Origin: Bufo bufo
Lineage: Eukaryota; Chordata; Amphibia; Anura; Bufonidae
NCBI RefSeq assembly: GCF_905171765.1
Contig: NC_053398.1
Location: 47,770,323 to 47,834,322, forward strand
Direction of reading: 5' to 3'
Length of the DNA: 64,000 nt
Each line of letters opens with the position of its first letter. The first letter of the stretch is position 1. Both the position numbers and the translations under genes were made by a program. A model generated the notes under the pieces. That model was given only the letters and a program-made list of their open reading frames with translations, had not been told where the DNA came from and made no database searches. Below are positions 10,757 through 23,545 of the stretch, in pieces.

Positions 10757-11801
10757 AATCTCAGCCATTAATGGATGCTCTCAGCATTCAGTCTACTAAA
10801 TGTGCACATAGACATGATGAGAGACATTATTTTCATCATTCTCAATTATTGACTGATTTGTGCAGGTGTAGTAAAACAATAACTTGGGTAAAAACTTTTT
10901 GATTTTTGTACCAAGGAACATATCTCTATAGAAAGCCAATTTCAATAAATATAATAGTTTGTTTTTTTTCACATTTTTTTTCATGGTGAACTTATTTTTG
11001 TTTGAGGGGGAAAAAACACAACAAAAATGCCCCAGTCTAAACCTTGGGAAACTTGTTTCTTAGCCTACATGGGGATTACTTTACACATATAATTATCACT
11101 TTGCTTTTTGCTATCTTTATTGTACTCAATGCATGTAAACATAATACACTGATAATATTAATGTAGGTCATGCCACCCATAACATTTTTAATACTATAAA
11201 CAAGTAGAACAAAGAGTGGAAAAACGTAATTGTGTGCAACGTTTCTCCTTTTAATAATCCACTAAATACTCAGAACATTGTATGAGACACCATGCCTGCT
11301 CCATCTGAATCATAGCTGCCTTCAGTTCAGATACATAAAACCTTCCCCCTCAAACCCATACACGGTACTTCCTTATTGGGACATGGCAAAAAAGTAAACA
11401 CAGACAGGATTAGGAAAAATGGGTGTAACGCCAAGTGTCTGCTGGCATGTGACACCTAGCATGGTCTAGAAGTCAACATGTGCATGGATAAGCACTGGGT
11501 GAAGAGTGCCAACAACACAGGAACGAGTCTTTGACAAAAAGATCTCCTGTCCTAGGACTACAGTACAGAGAATTAAACATGACCTATTTCAGTTCAGTTG
11601 ATTTATAAAATCAGCAGGGAGCCGGATGATTCTACAAGTAAAAGAAAAGTTTGGTTGTTTGTATTTTTCCCAATATTCGGGTCTCAATAGCTCTCTATCA
11701 ATAGAATGTCACTTTCGAGTTTTTCTTACAAAGCAAACAGAAAAGATGCCTTTCTTTTGGTGATTACTTTGTTTTCACTCTGTTCTATAATTCACTCCTT
11801 T
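10757..11801. other. Unassigned AT-rich sequence
   Basis: About 1 kb with no coding signal or repeat structure that I can identify. Confidence 0.4.
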
Positions 11802-12070
11802 TTAAGGGTTCAAGCACACGACCAGCCCAGAAAACACGGTCCATGCGTTAGCTGCATCTCCCTGGCCTATGGCGGCTCCCCTGACCAAAACTGACTGTAT
11901 CATGGTAATTTATGATACTGCCAGTCTCTGTGAGTAGACTGCAATTAGTCAGATACAAACTGACTGTATCATAAATTACTATGATAGGAGAGCTGTGATC
12001 GGCCCAGGAGATGTGCACATCATACGGACCGCGTTTCCATGGCCGATCACGTCATGTGCATGAGCCCTTA
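11802..12070. mobile_element. Fold-back MITE
   Basis: Ends aagggttcaagcacacgac and gtcatgtgcatgagccctta. The internal palindromic pair aaactgactgtatcat is repeated in opposite contexts (about 11888 and 11959). Confidence 0.65.
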
Positions 12071-12156
12071 GGGTGAGTTAGAGTCTAAATGGATTTAGAC
12101 TCTAAAGGGTAAGAGCTGAGCTAAAGGGTGTCCCAAAATAACAGGCGGCTATGTTA

Positions 12157-12673
12157 CAGGGGTTTTCCGGGACCCAGCAGGTTCTGCACGGCCACTCTAC
12201 ATAACAACAAAACAAACCTGTAGGAGAAAGTTTGTAATATACTTACTGTTCCAAAGTTGCATAGATTGGCCTCTGGGGAACCCAGTCACGTGATGCTCCT
12301 ATTCTGAGAATCTAGCTTTTGCTGACATTACGTCCTCTACCAGGTTTCTGGCCGGGCTATGGATGGGACATCACTTCCACTGAACGAGGCCAGTACTGTA
12401 CCTCTCCCTGGCACATGCACTGATTAGGTAGATTCAGGAATTTGCTTATACACCTGGGAGAGGAATCGTTTTTGCTCTGTCTATGGCCGTCCATAGCCCT
12501 GGTCAGCATCCTGTAAAGGACAAAATGGCAGCGGATTTTCAGAAGCAGATTGTCACATGACTGGGTTTGCAAGCAGCAGATCCACGGCAAGTATATTACA
12601 AATGTGATACAGATGTGTTATGTCTAACTAAGATGGCTTTGCAGGACCCCCTGGGTCTCGGAAAAACCCTATA
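12157..12673. mobile_element. MITE with aggggttttccgggaccc termini
   Basis: The left end cagg-ggttttccgggaccc is mirrored by the right end ctgggtctcggaaaaaccct. The inside is non-coding. Confidence 0.6.
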
Positions 12674-12779
12674 AAAGGAACCTTAGACAAAAAGCAAAAA
12701 AAAAAAAGGTTAAAAAAACTGAGACATTAATTCACAAGTAAAACAATATAAGGGTACACCTATAGGTACCTAAAAAAAA

Positions 12780-13000
12780 AATTGCATAAAATTGCAGATT
12801 TCACTGTTGATTCCAATGCTAAATTCCCATGTAATATATATAGGCTTGAGGAAGGCTCATGTTTGGAGCCGAAACGTTGCACCACCTGGGTGAATAAAGG
12901 GTGCACTTGCTTTTACTTACCGGAGTGCCGCTCTTTTTTCTGGATACATTTATTGGGGTTACAAGTCCATTCCCCTTGAAACGTGCACCCGTACCTCTCC
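12780..13000 (+). repeat. Penelope-like 3' relic with decayed hammerhead-like motif
   Basis: At 12844-12880 the sequence reads cttgagga, then ggctc...gagcc able to pair, then gaaacgttg. This is the layout of the hammerhead core (CUGAUGA, stem II, GAAAC) of Penelope-like elements, but the first box is altered. It is followed by gaataaagggtgcac, typical of such 3' ends. No protein-coding part is nearby. Confidence 0.4.
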
Positions 13001-13018
13001 TCTGGAGCCAGTGCCGCC

Positions 13019-13020
<2 letters not shown>

Positions 13021-13058
<38 letters not shown>

Positions 13059-13074
13059 ATCTATCTATCTATCT
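13021..13074. repeat. Microsatellite (AT)n followed by (ATCT)n
   Basis: A run of alternating at from about 13024 passes into repeated atct units up to 13073. Confidence 0.95.
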
Positions 13075-13211
13075 GGAGCGTCCACTACTCAATACCCTTT
13101 TGCAAACCTGAACCCACTTCACGCTTGCCAATACGCCTCTTTCTGTAGCAGAGTAGTAGAACGGGAAGAGGGGTATTAAGTAGTGGACTGTAGCAACCAA
13201 TCAATTATTTC

Positions 13212-16200
13212 TTAACCACCTCCGGACCGCCTAACGCAGGATCGCGTTCCGGAGGTGGCAGCCCTGCGCAGAGTCACGCATATATGCGTCATCTCGCGAT
13301 GGGCGAGATTTCCTGTGAACGCGCGCACACAGGCGCGCGCGCTCACAGGAACGGAAGGTAAGAGAGTTGATCTCCAGCCTGCCAGCGGCGATCGTTCGCT
13401 GGCAGGCTGGAGATGTGTTTTTTTTAACCCCTAACAGGTATATTAGACGCTGTTTTGATAACAGCGTCTAATATACCTGCTACCTGGTCCTCTGGTGGTC
13501 CCCTTTGTTTGGATCGACCACCAGAGGACACAGGTAGCTCAGTAAAGTCCCACCAAGCACCACTACACTACACTACACCCCCCCCCCGTCACTTATTAAC
13601 CCCTTATTAGCCCCTGATCACCCCTGATCACCCCATATAGACTCCCTGATCACCCCCCTGTCATTGATCACCCCCCTGTCATTGATTACCCCCCTGTAAA
13701 GCTCCATTCAGATGTCCGCATGATTTTTACGGATCCACTGATAGATGGATCAGATCCGCAAAACGCATCCGGACGTCTGAATGAAGCCTTACAGGGGCGT
13801 GATCAATGACTGTGGTTATCACCCCATATAGACTCCCTGATCACCCCCCCTGTCATTGATTACACCCCTGTCATTGATCAACCCCCTGTAAAGCTCCATT
13901 CAGACGTCCGCATGATTTTTACGGATGCACTGATAGATGGATCCGATCCTCAAAACGCATCCGGACGTCTGAATGAAGCCTTACAGGGGCATGATCAATG
14001 ACTGTGGTGATCACCCCATATAGACTCCCTGATCACCCCCCTGTAAAGCTCCATTCAGATGTCCGCATGATTTTTACGGATGCACTGATAGATGGATCCG
14101 ATCCGCAAAACGCATCCGGACGTCTGAATGAAGCCTTACAGGGGCATGATCAATGACTGTGGTGATCACCCCATATAGACTCCCTGATCACCCCCCTGTA
14201 AAGCTCCATTCAGATGTCCGCATGATTTTTACGGATGCACTGATAGATGGATCCGATCCTCAAAACGCATCCGGACGTCTGAATGAAGCCTTACAGGGGC
14301 ATGATCAATGACTGTGGTGATCACCCCATATAGACTCCCTGATCACCCCCCTGTAAAGCTCCATTCAGATGTCCGCATGATTTTTACGGATGCACTGATA
14401 GATGGATCCGATCCGCAAAACGCATCCGGACGTCTGAATGAAGCCTTACAGGGGCATGATCAATGACTGTGGTGATCACCCCATATAGACTCCCTGATCA
14501 CCCCCCTGTCATTGATCACCCCGCTGTAAAGCTCCATTCAGATGTCCGCATGATTTTTACGGATGCACTGATAGATGGATCCGCAAAACGCATCCGGACG
14601 TCTGAATGAAGCCTTACAGGGGCATGATCAATGACTGTGGTGATCACCCCATATAGACTCCCTGATCACCCCCCTGTAAAGCTCCATTCAGATGTCCGCA
14701 TGATTTTTACGGATGCACTGATAGATGGATCCGATCCTCAAAACGCATCCGGACGTCTGAATGAAGCCTTACAGGGGCATGATCAATGACTGTGGTGATC
14801 ACCCCATATAGACTCCCTGATCACCCCCCTGTAAAGCTCCATTCAGATGTCCGCATGATTTTTACGGATGCACTGATAGATGGATCCGATCCGCAAAACG
14901 CATCCGGACGTCTGAATGAAGCCTTACAGGGGCATGATCAATGACTGTGGTGATCACCCCATATAGACTCCCTGATCACCCCCCTGTCATTGATCACCCC
15001 CCTGTAAAGCTCCATTCAGATGTCCGCATGATTTTTACGGATGCACTGATAGATGGATCGGATCCGCAAAACGCATCCGGACGTCTGAATGAAGCCTTAC
15101 AGGGGCATGATCAATGACTGTGGTGATCACCCCATATAGACTCCCTGATCACCCCCCTGTCATTGATCAACCCCCCTGTCATTGATCAACCCCCCTGTCA
15201 TTGATCACCCCCCCTGTCATTGATCACCCCCCCTGTCATTGATCCCCCCCTCTGTAAGGCTCCATTCAGATATTTTTTTGGCCCAAGTTAGCAGAATTTT
15301 TTTTTTTTTTTCTTACAAAGTCTCATATTCCACTAACTTGTGTCAAAAAATAAAATCTCACATGAACTCACCATACCCCTCACGGAATCCAAATGCGTAA
15401 AATTTTTTAGACATTTATATTTCAGACTTCTTCTCACGCTTTAGGGCCCCTAGAATGCCAGGGCAGTATAAATACCCCACATGTGACCCCATTTCGGAAA
15501 GAAGACACCCCCAGGTATTCCGTGAGGGGCATATTGAGTCCATGAAAGATTGAATTTTTTGTCCCAAGTTAGCGGAACGGGAGACTTTGTGAGAAAAAAA
15601 TTAAAAATATCAATTTCCGCTAACTTGTGCCAAAAAAAAAAAATTTCTATGAACTCGCCATGCCCCTCATTGAATACCTTGGGGTGTCTTCTTTCCAAAA
15701 TGGGGTCACATGTGGGGTATTTATACTGCTCTGGCATTCTAGGGGCCCCAAAGCGTGAGAAGAAGTCTGGTATCCAAATGTCTAAAAATGCCCTCCTAAA
15801 AGGAATTTGGGCACCTTTGCGCATCTAGGCTGCAAAAAAGTGTCACACATCTGGTATCGCCGTACTCAGGAGAAGTTGGGGAATGTGTTTTGGGGTGTCA
15901 TTTTACATATACCCATGCTGGGTGAGAGAAATATCTTGGTCAAATGCCAACTTTGTATAAAAAAATGGGAAAAGTTGTCTTTTGCCAAGATATTTCTCTC
16001 ACCCAGCATGGGTATATGTAAAATGACACCCCAAAACACATTCCCCAACTTCTCCTGAATACGGCGATACCACATGTGTGACACTTTTTTGCAGCCTAGG
16101 TGGGCAAAGGGGCCCATATTCCAAAGAGCACCTTTAGGATTTCACAGGTCATTTACCTACTTACCACACATTAGGGCCCCTGGAAAATGCCAGGGCAGTA

Positions 16201-18481
16201 TAACTACCCCACAAGTGACCCCATTTTGGAAAGAAGACACCCCAAGGTATTCCGTGAGGGGCATGGCGAGTTCCTAGAATTTTTTATTTTTTGTCACAAG
16301 TTAGTGGAAAATGCTTATTTTTTTATTTATTTTTTTTTTCATACAAAGTCTCATATTCCACTAACTTGTGACAAAAAATAAAAAGTTCCATGAACTCACT
16401 ATGCCCATCAGCGAATACCTTGGGGTCTCTTCTTTCCAAAATGGGGTCACTTGTGGGGTAGTTATACTGCCCTGGCATTCTAGGGGCCCAAATGTGTGGT
16501 AAGGAGTTTGAAATCAAATTCTGTAAAAAATGACCTGTGAAATCCGAAAGGTGCTCTTTTGAATATGGGCCCCTTTGCCCACCTAGGCTGCAAAAAAGTG
16601 TCACACATCTGGTATCTCCGTAATCGGGAGAAGTTGGGGAATGTGTTTTGGGGTGTCATTTTACATATACCCATGCTGGGTGAGAGAAATATCTTGGCAA
16701 AAGACAACTTTTCCCATTTTTTTTATACAAAGTTGGCATTTGACCAAGATATTTATCTCACCCAGCATGGGTATATGTAAAAAGACACCCCAAAACACAT
16801 TCCTCAACTTCTCCTGAATACAGAGATACCAGATGTGTGACACTTTTTTGCAGCCTAGGTGGGCAAAGGGGCCCACATTCCAAAGAGCACCTTTCGGATT
16901 TCACAGGTCATTTACCTACTTACCACACATTTGGGCCCCTAGAATGCCAGGGCAGTATAACTACCCCACAAGTGACCCCATTTTGGAAAGAAGAGACCCC
17001 AAGGTATTCGCTGATGGGCATAGTGAGTTCATGGAAGTTTTTATTTTTTGTCACAAGTTTGTGGAATATGAGACTTTGTATGAAAAAAAAAATTAAAAAA
17101 CAAATCATCATTTTCCACTAACTTGTGACAAAAAATAAAAAATTCTAGGAACTCGCCATGCCCCTCACGGAATACCTTGGGGTGTCTTCTTTCCAAAATG
17201 GGGTCACTTGTGGGGTAGTTATACTGCCCTGGTATTCTAGGGGCCCAAATGTGTGGTAAGGAGTTTGAAATCAAATTCAGGAAAAAATGAGGAGTGAAAT
17301 CCGAAAGGTGCTCTTTGGAATATGGGCCCCTTTGCCCACCTAGGCTGCAAAAAAGTGTCACACATCTGGTATCCCCGTACTCAGGAGAAGTTGAGGAATG
17401 TGTTTTGGGGTGTCTTTTTACATATACCCATGCTGGGTGAGATAAATATCTTGGTCAAATGACAACTTTGTATAAAAAAATGGGAAAAGTTGTCTTTTGC
17501 CAAGATATTTCTCTCACCCAGCATGGGTATATATAAAATGACACCCCAAAACACATTCCCCACCTTCTCCTGAGTACGGAGATACCAGATGTGTGACACT
17601 TTTTTGCAGCCTAGGTGGGCAAAGGGGCCCATATTCCAAAGAGCACCTTTCGGATTTCACAGGTCATTTTTTACAGAATTTGATTTCAAACTCCTTACCA
17701 CACATTTGGGCCCCTAGAATGCCAGGGCAGTATAACTACCCCACAAGTGACCCCATTTTGGAAAGAAGAGACCCCAAGGTATTCGCTGATGGGCATAGTG
17801 AGTTCATAAAACTTTTTATTTTTTGTCACAAGTTAGTGGAATATGAGACTTTGTAAGAAAAAAAAAAAAAAAAAAAAAAATCATAATTTTCCGCTAACTT
17901 GTGACAAAAAATAAAAAGTTCTATGAACTCACTATGCCCATCAGCGAATACCTTAGGGTGTGTACTTTCAGAAATGGGGTCATTTGTGGGGTGTTTGTAC
18001 TGTCTGGGCATTGTAGAACCTCAGGAAACATGACAGGTGCTCAGAAAGTCAGAGCTGCTTCAAAAAGCGGAAATTCACATTTTTGTACCATAGTTTGTAA
18101 ACGCTATAACTTTTACCCAAACCATTTTTTTTTTACCCAAACATTTTTTTTTTATCAAAGACATGTAGAACTATAAATTTAGAGCAAAATTTCTATATGG
18201 ATGTCGTTTTTTTTGCAAAATTTTACTACTGAAAGTGAAAAATGTCATTTTTTTGCAAAAAAATCGTTAAATTTCGATTAATAACAAAAAAAGTAAAAAT
18301 GTCAGCAGCAATGAAATACCACCAAATGAAAGCTCTATTAGTGAGAAGAAAAGGAGGTAAAATTCATTTGGGTGGTAAGTTGCATGACCGAGCAATAAAC
18401 GGTGAAAGTAGTGTAGGTCAGAAGTGTAAAAAGTGGCCTGGTCTTTCAGGGTGTTTAAGCACTGGGGGCTGAGGTGGTTAA
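13212..18481. mobile_element. TTAA-flanked accordion fold-back element, copy B
   Basis: It runs from TTAA (13212-13215) to TTAA (18478-18481). Termini ccacctccggaccgcc and, in reverse, ccacctcagcccccag form a short imperfect inverted repeat. The left part holds a hairpin around ttagacgctgtttt (13444-13474) and a 155-bp tandem array. The right part (about 15290-18170) is a chain of roughly eight back-to-back fold-backs, centred near 15300, 15600, 15965, 16330, 16720, 17090, 17490 and 17865. Shared modules are cagggcagtataa(a/c)tacccc, tcacccagcatgggtatat and ttttgtcacaagttag. It has no transposase. The family is unknown; the TTAA target suggests piggyBac or Kolobok mobilisation. Confidence 0.8.
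13634..15240. repeat. 155-bp minisatellite, about 10 units, inside copy B
   Basis: catatagactccctgatcac recurs at about 13634, 13825, 14017, 14172, 14327, 14482, 14650, 14805, 14960 and 15133. Most steps are exactly 155 bp; a few are 168-192 bp. Each unit contains an inverted pair, gctccattcagatgtccg and cggacgtctgaatgaagc, around gatagatggatccg, so every unit can fold into a hairpin. Copy C carries about three units in the opposite orientation. Confidence 0.92.
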
Positions 18482-18929
18482 ACTGCTCTGGTGAAATTAA
18501 AGCCACTGCTCTCAACATTTCAACATCTAGGTTTGACACAAGTCATGTGACCGCTGCAGCAGTGACGTGTCCTCCATGTGACACATGATCCAAGGACATG
18601 ATGCGCAGAGGACATGTCACCACGTGGGGCCTAGTCATTGCCTGCAGTAGTTCCATGACCTGTGTCAAACCAGATGTTGATATGGGGAACAGGAGGCAGC
18701 GGAGGGGGAGTAGGCAAGTATGCTTCTGTCTGCAGGTCTGGCCATATACGCAGATCTGCCCGAAAGGCCCTCGGGGGTGAATAATTCCTTTAAGGGCACA
18801 ATCTCATTTGGGCCTCAGGGACTTTTTCATCACTGCATCTAAAATGCCATAACTTTTCTATAGATGAAAGTGAAATACACCTCTTCCACACACTTCTGGA
18901 GGCAGCTGTTCTCCCCTAGGACTAATTTC
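18482..18929. other. Unassigned sequence
   Basis: No coding or structural signal recognised apart from a scatter of acatg motifs near 18560-18600. Confidence 0.4.
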
Positions 18930-19180
18930 AGTCATGAAATTTCGACCATGCTCTGTGCAGCGGCACGATTTCCTGTAGAAAACTCTGCTCCTGTTACAGG
19001 ACCGCATGGCATTAAAATGATTTATGACGGCATTATGTCAGTACAATTCATTGCAGCTGATGTCAGGCAGAAACAAAATGCCATTATAATGCCGTGTGGT
19101 CTTGTCGTAGGAGCAGTGTTCACCACGGGAAATCATGCTCCCACACGGAGCGCGTTTCCTGCAGTGGACACACTCATCTG
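18930..19180. mobile_element. Fold-back MITE, palindromic cattata core
   Basis: Inverted arms cacgatttcctgtagaaaactctgctcctg... and ...aggagcagtgttcaccacgggaaatcatgctc surround a core with taatgccgtgtgg. A second copy is at 36890-37190. Confidence 0.65.
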
Positions 19181-19406
19181 AAACTGCTCTTAAGGACAAA
19201 GAATCGAGCATCTAATACACATAAGATGTTTGTTTGTTCCTGATGAGATTTGCAAGTACAACCAATATTAGTCTCATGTGTTTGGTCACCTTTAGAGAAT
19301 ATTTAGTCTAAGGCTAGTTTCACACTAGCGTTTACAGATCCGGCAAGTTGTTCCATTGGGGAACAGCCTGCTGGATCCGTCACTGCCGGCATGCCGTCTG
19401 GCCCCA

Positions 19407-19774
19407 TTAAAGGGGTTATCCAAATTCTAAAATGCCCCCCCATATGCCCGGGCCCCTCACAGAGGTTGTACTTCGCTCACTCCCCGGCGCCCACGTCACC
19501 GGGGGGCAGGCACAAACAGGCCACGACGGGAACGATCCTCTCTAGCATCACCCACGATGCTAGGGAGGCTCATCCCTGTTGCAGCGTGCTACTGGCTGCT
19601 GTCCCCCCGACACTGGATATATTTTATCCGCGCGACGGGGAGTTACAGCGGCGGCCTGCTGCTATGAGAAGTGATGCAGGTGCCGGGGAGAGAGGCAAGT
19701 ACAACCTCTGTGAGGGGCCAGGGCGTATGGGGGGGGGGGGGGGGGGGAATATAGAACTTGGATAACCCCTTTAA
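19407..19774. mobile_element. TTAA-flanked MITE
   Basis: Bounded by TTAA at 19407-19410 and 19771-19774. The ends aaggggttatccaaattctaa and ttggataacccct are inverted copies. The inside has a poly(G) run at about 19730-19747. A related truncated copy is at 58989-59260. Confidence 0.8.
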
Positions 19775-19964
19775 CTATAATGGGGTCTGGTGGAGATACG
19801 GTAAATATGGTGAGAATTGGTCGGGCAAATACCGCTGCGGGCAATGGTTTTTGTCCAGCTGATTCCTGGCAGAAGAGCTCAAATCAAATTGACTTTACTA
19901 CTTGGATTAGATAAAATTATGATGAACTTTATGTACAATAATAAAATAGAAAAAAGGAAAGTAA

Positions 19965-20651
19965 CAGTTATTGGAAATCATTTTTATTACTTATAGATAT
20001 CATGGGGGGGGGATCACTTGTATTTCACAGCAGCTGAGCCCCTTTTCAAGCACCAACTAACATGTCATACACAAGACACTGAATACTTAAATTGTGATTT
20101 TACTTTTTCTGAATAGTTCAAATGTCATCAGAATTTTTTTTTTTTCTTTTACCACTTGAAATTGTAATACACATTAATCATGAAGTTTGAAAGCAGAAGT
20201 GTCATAGTAAAATGCTTTACTCTGGGGCATGACATATGGATTCTCGTAGTCAATGACATGACATCTTAGTATAAGGTTCCTTCTGCAACATATGTAGGAC
20301 TAGGTTGCTCATCCAAAGATCCATTTTACCTTGAAATATTGATACTGATGATGGTACCATAATGACCAAAGAAAATTAAATCCACCGAGATGCCAACAAC
20401 AGTCGTGTCATTAACCCTTTTGTTGGCATTAATGCTACCTGTGGTATACACTCAGCACATCCAGAAGACAATACATTCCTGGATATGGAAATATAATACC
20501 CAGGTTAATCATATTCAAGTCTTTACAAACGTCTCTACAGAAGGCTTGGTGTCTTCTAATCTCTTCTAATACTTATCCAACTGGGAATCTGGCACTTGGC
20601 CGGAGTAGCAGAACAGGGGAACACCTTCAGGTCAGGCCATGACCTGCGATC
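19965..20651 (-). other. hras: HRAS last non-coding exon (3' UTR), predicted
   Basis: Read on the minus strand, a strong polypyrimidine tract and acceptor (TTTTTTTCTCTCTTGCTAG) ends at 20652. About 690 nt of non-repetitive sequence follow to an AATAAA at 19988-19983. In human HRAS an intron lies a few bases after the stop codon and the last exon is wholly 3' UTR. Here the stop codon in exon 5 is likewise followed at once by a donor (CCATG/GTAAGG), so a downstream 3' exon must exist. This stretch is the best candidate, but it is 14.7 kb away and no direct conservation could be tested. Confidence 0.5.
19983..19988 (-). terminator. Polyadenylation signal AATAAA (predicted HRAS 3' end)
   Basis: The plus strand tttatt gives AATAAA on the minus strand at the far end of the predicted 3' UTR exon. 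Cleavage would be expected about 15-25 nt further, near 19965. Confidence 0.45.
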
Positions 20652-21251
20652 CTAGCAAGAGAGAAAAAAATTTAGGGGTAATCATCTTCAAACAAGCAAA
20701 AATAAAACAACAATCGTACACTAGGACTCAAACGCACATTTAAATGTGGTACAAGAGTTAAAATACTTTTTTTTAAGCCTAATAGTCCCCACAGAAGGTC
20801 CACATTTACTACTTATTTTTATTATCTGGGCACACTTTGGTCCTTACAAAAAAACTGGTACACTATTGATATTCACGGGATCGTGAAAAGTCCTTGTGGC
20901 AGAGGAAAAGAGATTCAGATGTCATAATAGGAAAGGGTTCATTACAAATACAGCAGGTAAGCTGTAAAATGCAGCACTGTGCAGTGCCCCAGAGGACCAC
21001 TGCAAATGGTTAAAGGGGTTGTCTAGATTCAGCTCGGAACCCAGACATATCCCCTTCTTCACCCAGGAACCCCTCTGAGTGGAGCATCGGAGCATGTCAT
21101 GCTCCGATGCTCTGCCTTGCCCTGTGCTGCATCGTGCAGGGCAAGGACTTGTTTGTTTATATTTGTACACTGCTAGGCGGAGGCTTACGCCTAGCAGTAT
21201 TCCCGGTGAAAACAGCACTGCCCTAGCTTGCGCTTCCGGGTTTTTCACACT
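20652..21251. other. Start of the last HRAS intron as drawn, with a MITE fragment
   Basis: 20652-21004 shows nothing. From TTAA at about 21009 the sequence aaggggttgtctagattcagc resembles TTAA MITE ends seen elsewhere, and the fragment runs to the piggyBac boundary at 21252. Confidence 0.4.
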
Positions 21252-23545
21252 TTAACCTCTTTAGGACGCAGGGCTTACAGGTACGCCCTGATGTCCTGGT
21301 ACTTAAGGACACAGGGCGTACCTGTACTCCCTGTGAATTTCCGATCACCGCCGCGCGGAACCCGGTGCCTGCTCAAATCATTGAGCAGGCACCCAGGGCA
21401 AATGCGCCGGGGGAAGGTCCTGTGACCCCCCTGTGTAGGCGATCGCAGCAAACCGCAGGTCAATTCAGACCTGCGGTTTGCTGCGTTTCCGGGCTATTCG
21501 GGTCTCTGAGGACCCGATAACCCGGAACAGGATGGTAATCGGTGGTGTGATAATACACCACCAATCACCATCCTGCAATCCTGAGAGCTGATGGTGACAT
21601 CACCTCTCAGGATCGCCTCTGATTGGTAGGTGGGCGGGTGGCGGGGGGTTCAAATCATAGCAGTGCTCCTCTCCTCCTCCTTTTGTGTCCGGGGAGCAGA
21701 GGAGAGAGGAGCGCTGCCGCTGCAAGTCGTCGCATCTCAGCACCCCCCATCTGTCCAGGCATCACCCCATCTGTGCCCAGCACCCGATCTATGCCCCAGC
21801 ACCCCCAATCTGTTCAATCAGGTACATAGGGAAAGGCTAGGGAAAGGTTGGGTTAGGCAGGGATAATAAAGGGAAAGTTAGCGGAAGTCAAAAAAAATAA
21901 TAATTTGTGATTGCATCACCCTAAATCGGGTGTCTGGGGTCCACAGAACAGCTGTGTGACCCTAGACCCCCCAGGGGTGCTGCAGCTTGCCCCCACAACT
22001 TTTTTGGGGAGCAGGCTTTTTTTTATTTTTTTTTGTGCGTACGCTGACTGTGGCTAGCACTCTTAGCGTCCGGCCACAGCGGTTGATCAGCGTTTTTTTT
22101 TTTCCACATTTTTTGCCCTGTTTTAGTTAGTCTTTTTTTTTTTTTTTGTCTGTTAGGTTTAGGGTGAGTTCGCGAACACCCGTGCCCCCACACACACGCA
22201 CACAGAATAAAGATTTACACGCACGCACACACACACGCAGACCCACACTACCCTAAGGCCCGCCGGATGTTCTCGGCCGAGGAGGCATACGCCCAGCTTG
22301 CCTCCGAGTCAGAGAGTCCTAGTGAGGACGAGGATGATCCCACTTTCCTGCTGTCATCCGCGTCCTCCTCATCATCTAGCGATGATGATGAGCCCCCAAG
22401 GCGGCGGAGCAAGGGGACCGCCATGCTAGGGACCCTGTGGCCCACCCTAGTACGAGCAGCTCTGGGGCTCGTACTAGTTTTCCGTCCCACCAGTTAAATC
22501 CACCGGAGCCCCCTGCCGGTGAACTTGTCTGGTGTACCCCAGAGCGTTTGGAGCCCGTGATTCCTGATATTGTAGGCCAACCAGGAATCCAGATTTCCAC
22601 AGTGGGCTTCACTGAATAGGACTATTTTAGTCTTTTTTTCAGTGACCACTTTGTAAATCTAATGGTGGAACAAACAAACCTGTACGCCCAACAGTTTGTT
22701 ACTCAACACCCAGGCTCCTTTTTGGCTAGGCCCGGTGGCTGGACCCCGGTCAGTGCAGCCGAGATGAGGACATTTTGGGGCCTCGTGCTGCACATGGGCC
22801 TAGTCAAGAAACCTAATGTCAGGCATTACTGGAGTGTGGACATCCTCTACCAGACCCCACTTTACAGTACGGCCACGACACGTACCCGGTTTGAGGCCAT
22901 CCGGAAATGCCTGCATTATTCAGATAATGCAGCATGTCTCCCCCAAGGTTATCCTGCCTATGACCGCCTGTACAAAATCAGGCCAGTCATCGATCACTTT
23001 GGGGACAAATTTGTACAGGCCTATGTACCTGGAAGGGAGGTCGCGGTTGATGAGTCTCTCATTGCGTTCAAGGGGAGACTCATTTTCCGCCAGTATGTTC
23101 CCTCAAAGCGGGCGAGGTATGGCGTGAAGCTGTACAAACTTTGTGAGAATACCTCAGGCTACACTTACAAGTTTCGTGTGTACGAGGGGCGAGATTCCCG
23201 TATTCAACCCCCAGAATGTCTCCTCACTCTGGGTGTTAGCGGAAAACTTGTGTGGGACCTTATGCACCCACTGCTAGATAAAGGTTATCAATTGTACATG
23301 GATAACTTTTATACTAGTATCCCCTTGTTCCAGTCCCTTGCCGCCAGATCCACGTCCGCTTGTGGGACCGTGCGGAAAAATCAACGCGGCCTCCCTGCCC
23401 ACCCCCTCCAGGTACCTATCCCCAGGGGTGAGACCCGTGCCCTTACCTGTGAAAACCTGTTGCTGGTAATATATAAGGACAAGATGGATGTCCTTGTACT
23501 GTCCACAATTATCCTTGTACTGTCCACAATTATATGTACGGCGCT
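21252..23545 (+). mobile_element. piggyBac-type transposon, 3' truncated
   Basis: The left terminus is TTAA (21252-21255) followed by cctctttaggacgcaggg. A subterminal hairpin follows (acaggtacgccctg / cagggcgtacctg, about 21278-21326). A transposase frame lies at 22267-23480. The right end is missing: from about 23490 a 23-bp block (ccttgtactgtccacaattat) is duplicated in tandem, and the neighbouring Tc1 sequence begins soon after. Confidence 0.85.

Noticed and set aside
13634..15240. Regular repeat array resembling a CRISPR
   Set aside because: Units are adjacent 155-bp tandem repeats with no unique spacers, inside a transposon of a vertebrate genome.
15450..17856. Many similar open frames (MPGQYNYPTSDPILERR and relatives) on both strands
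   Set aside because: They follow the repeated modules of the TTAA element, occur in sense and antisense and in copies A-C, have no known domain and overlap palindromes. They are by-products of repeat sequence.
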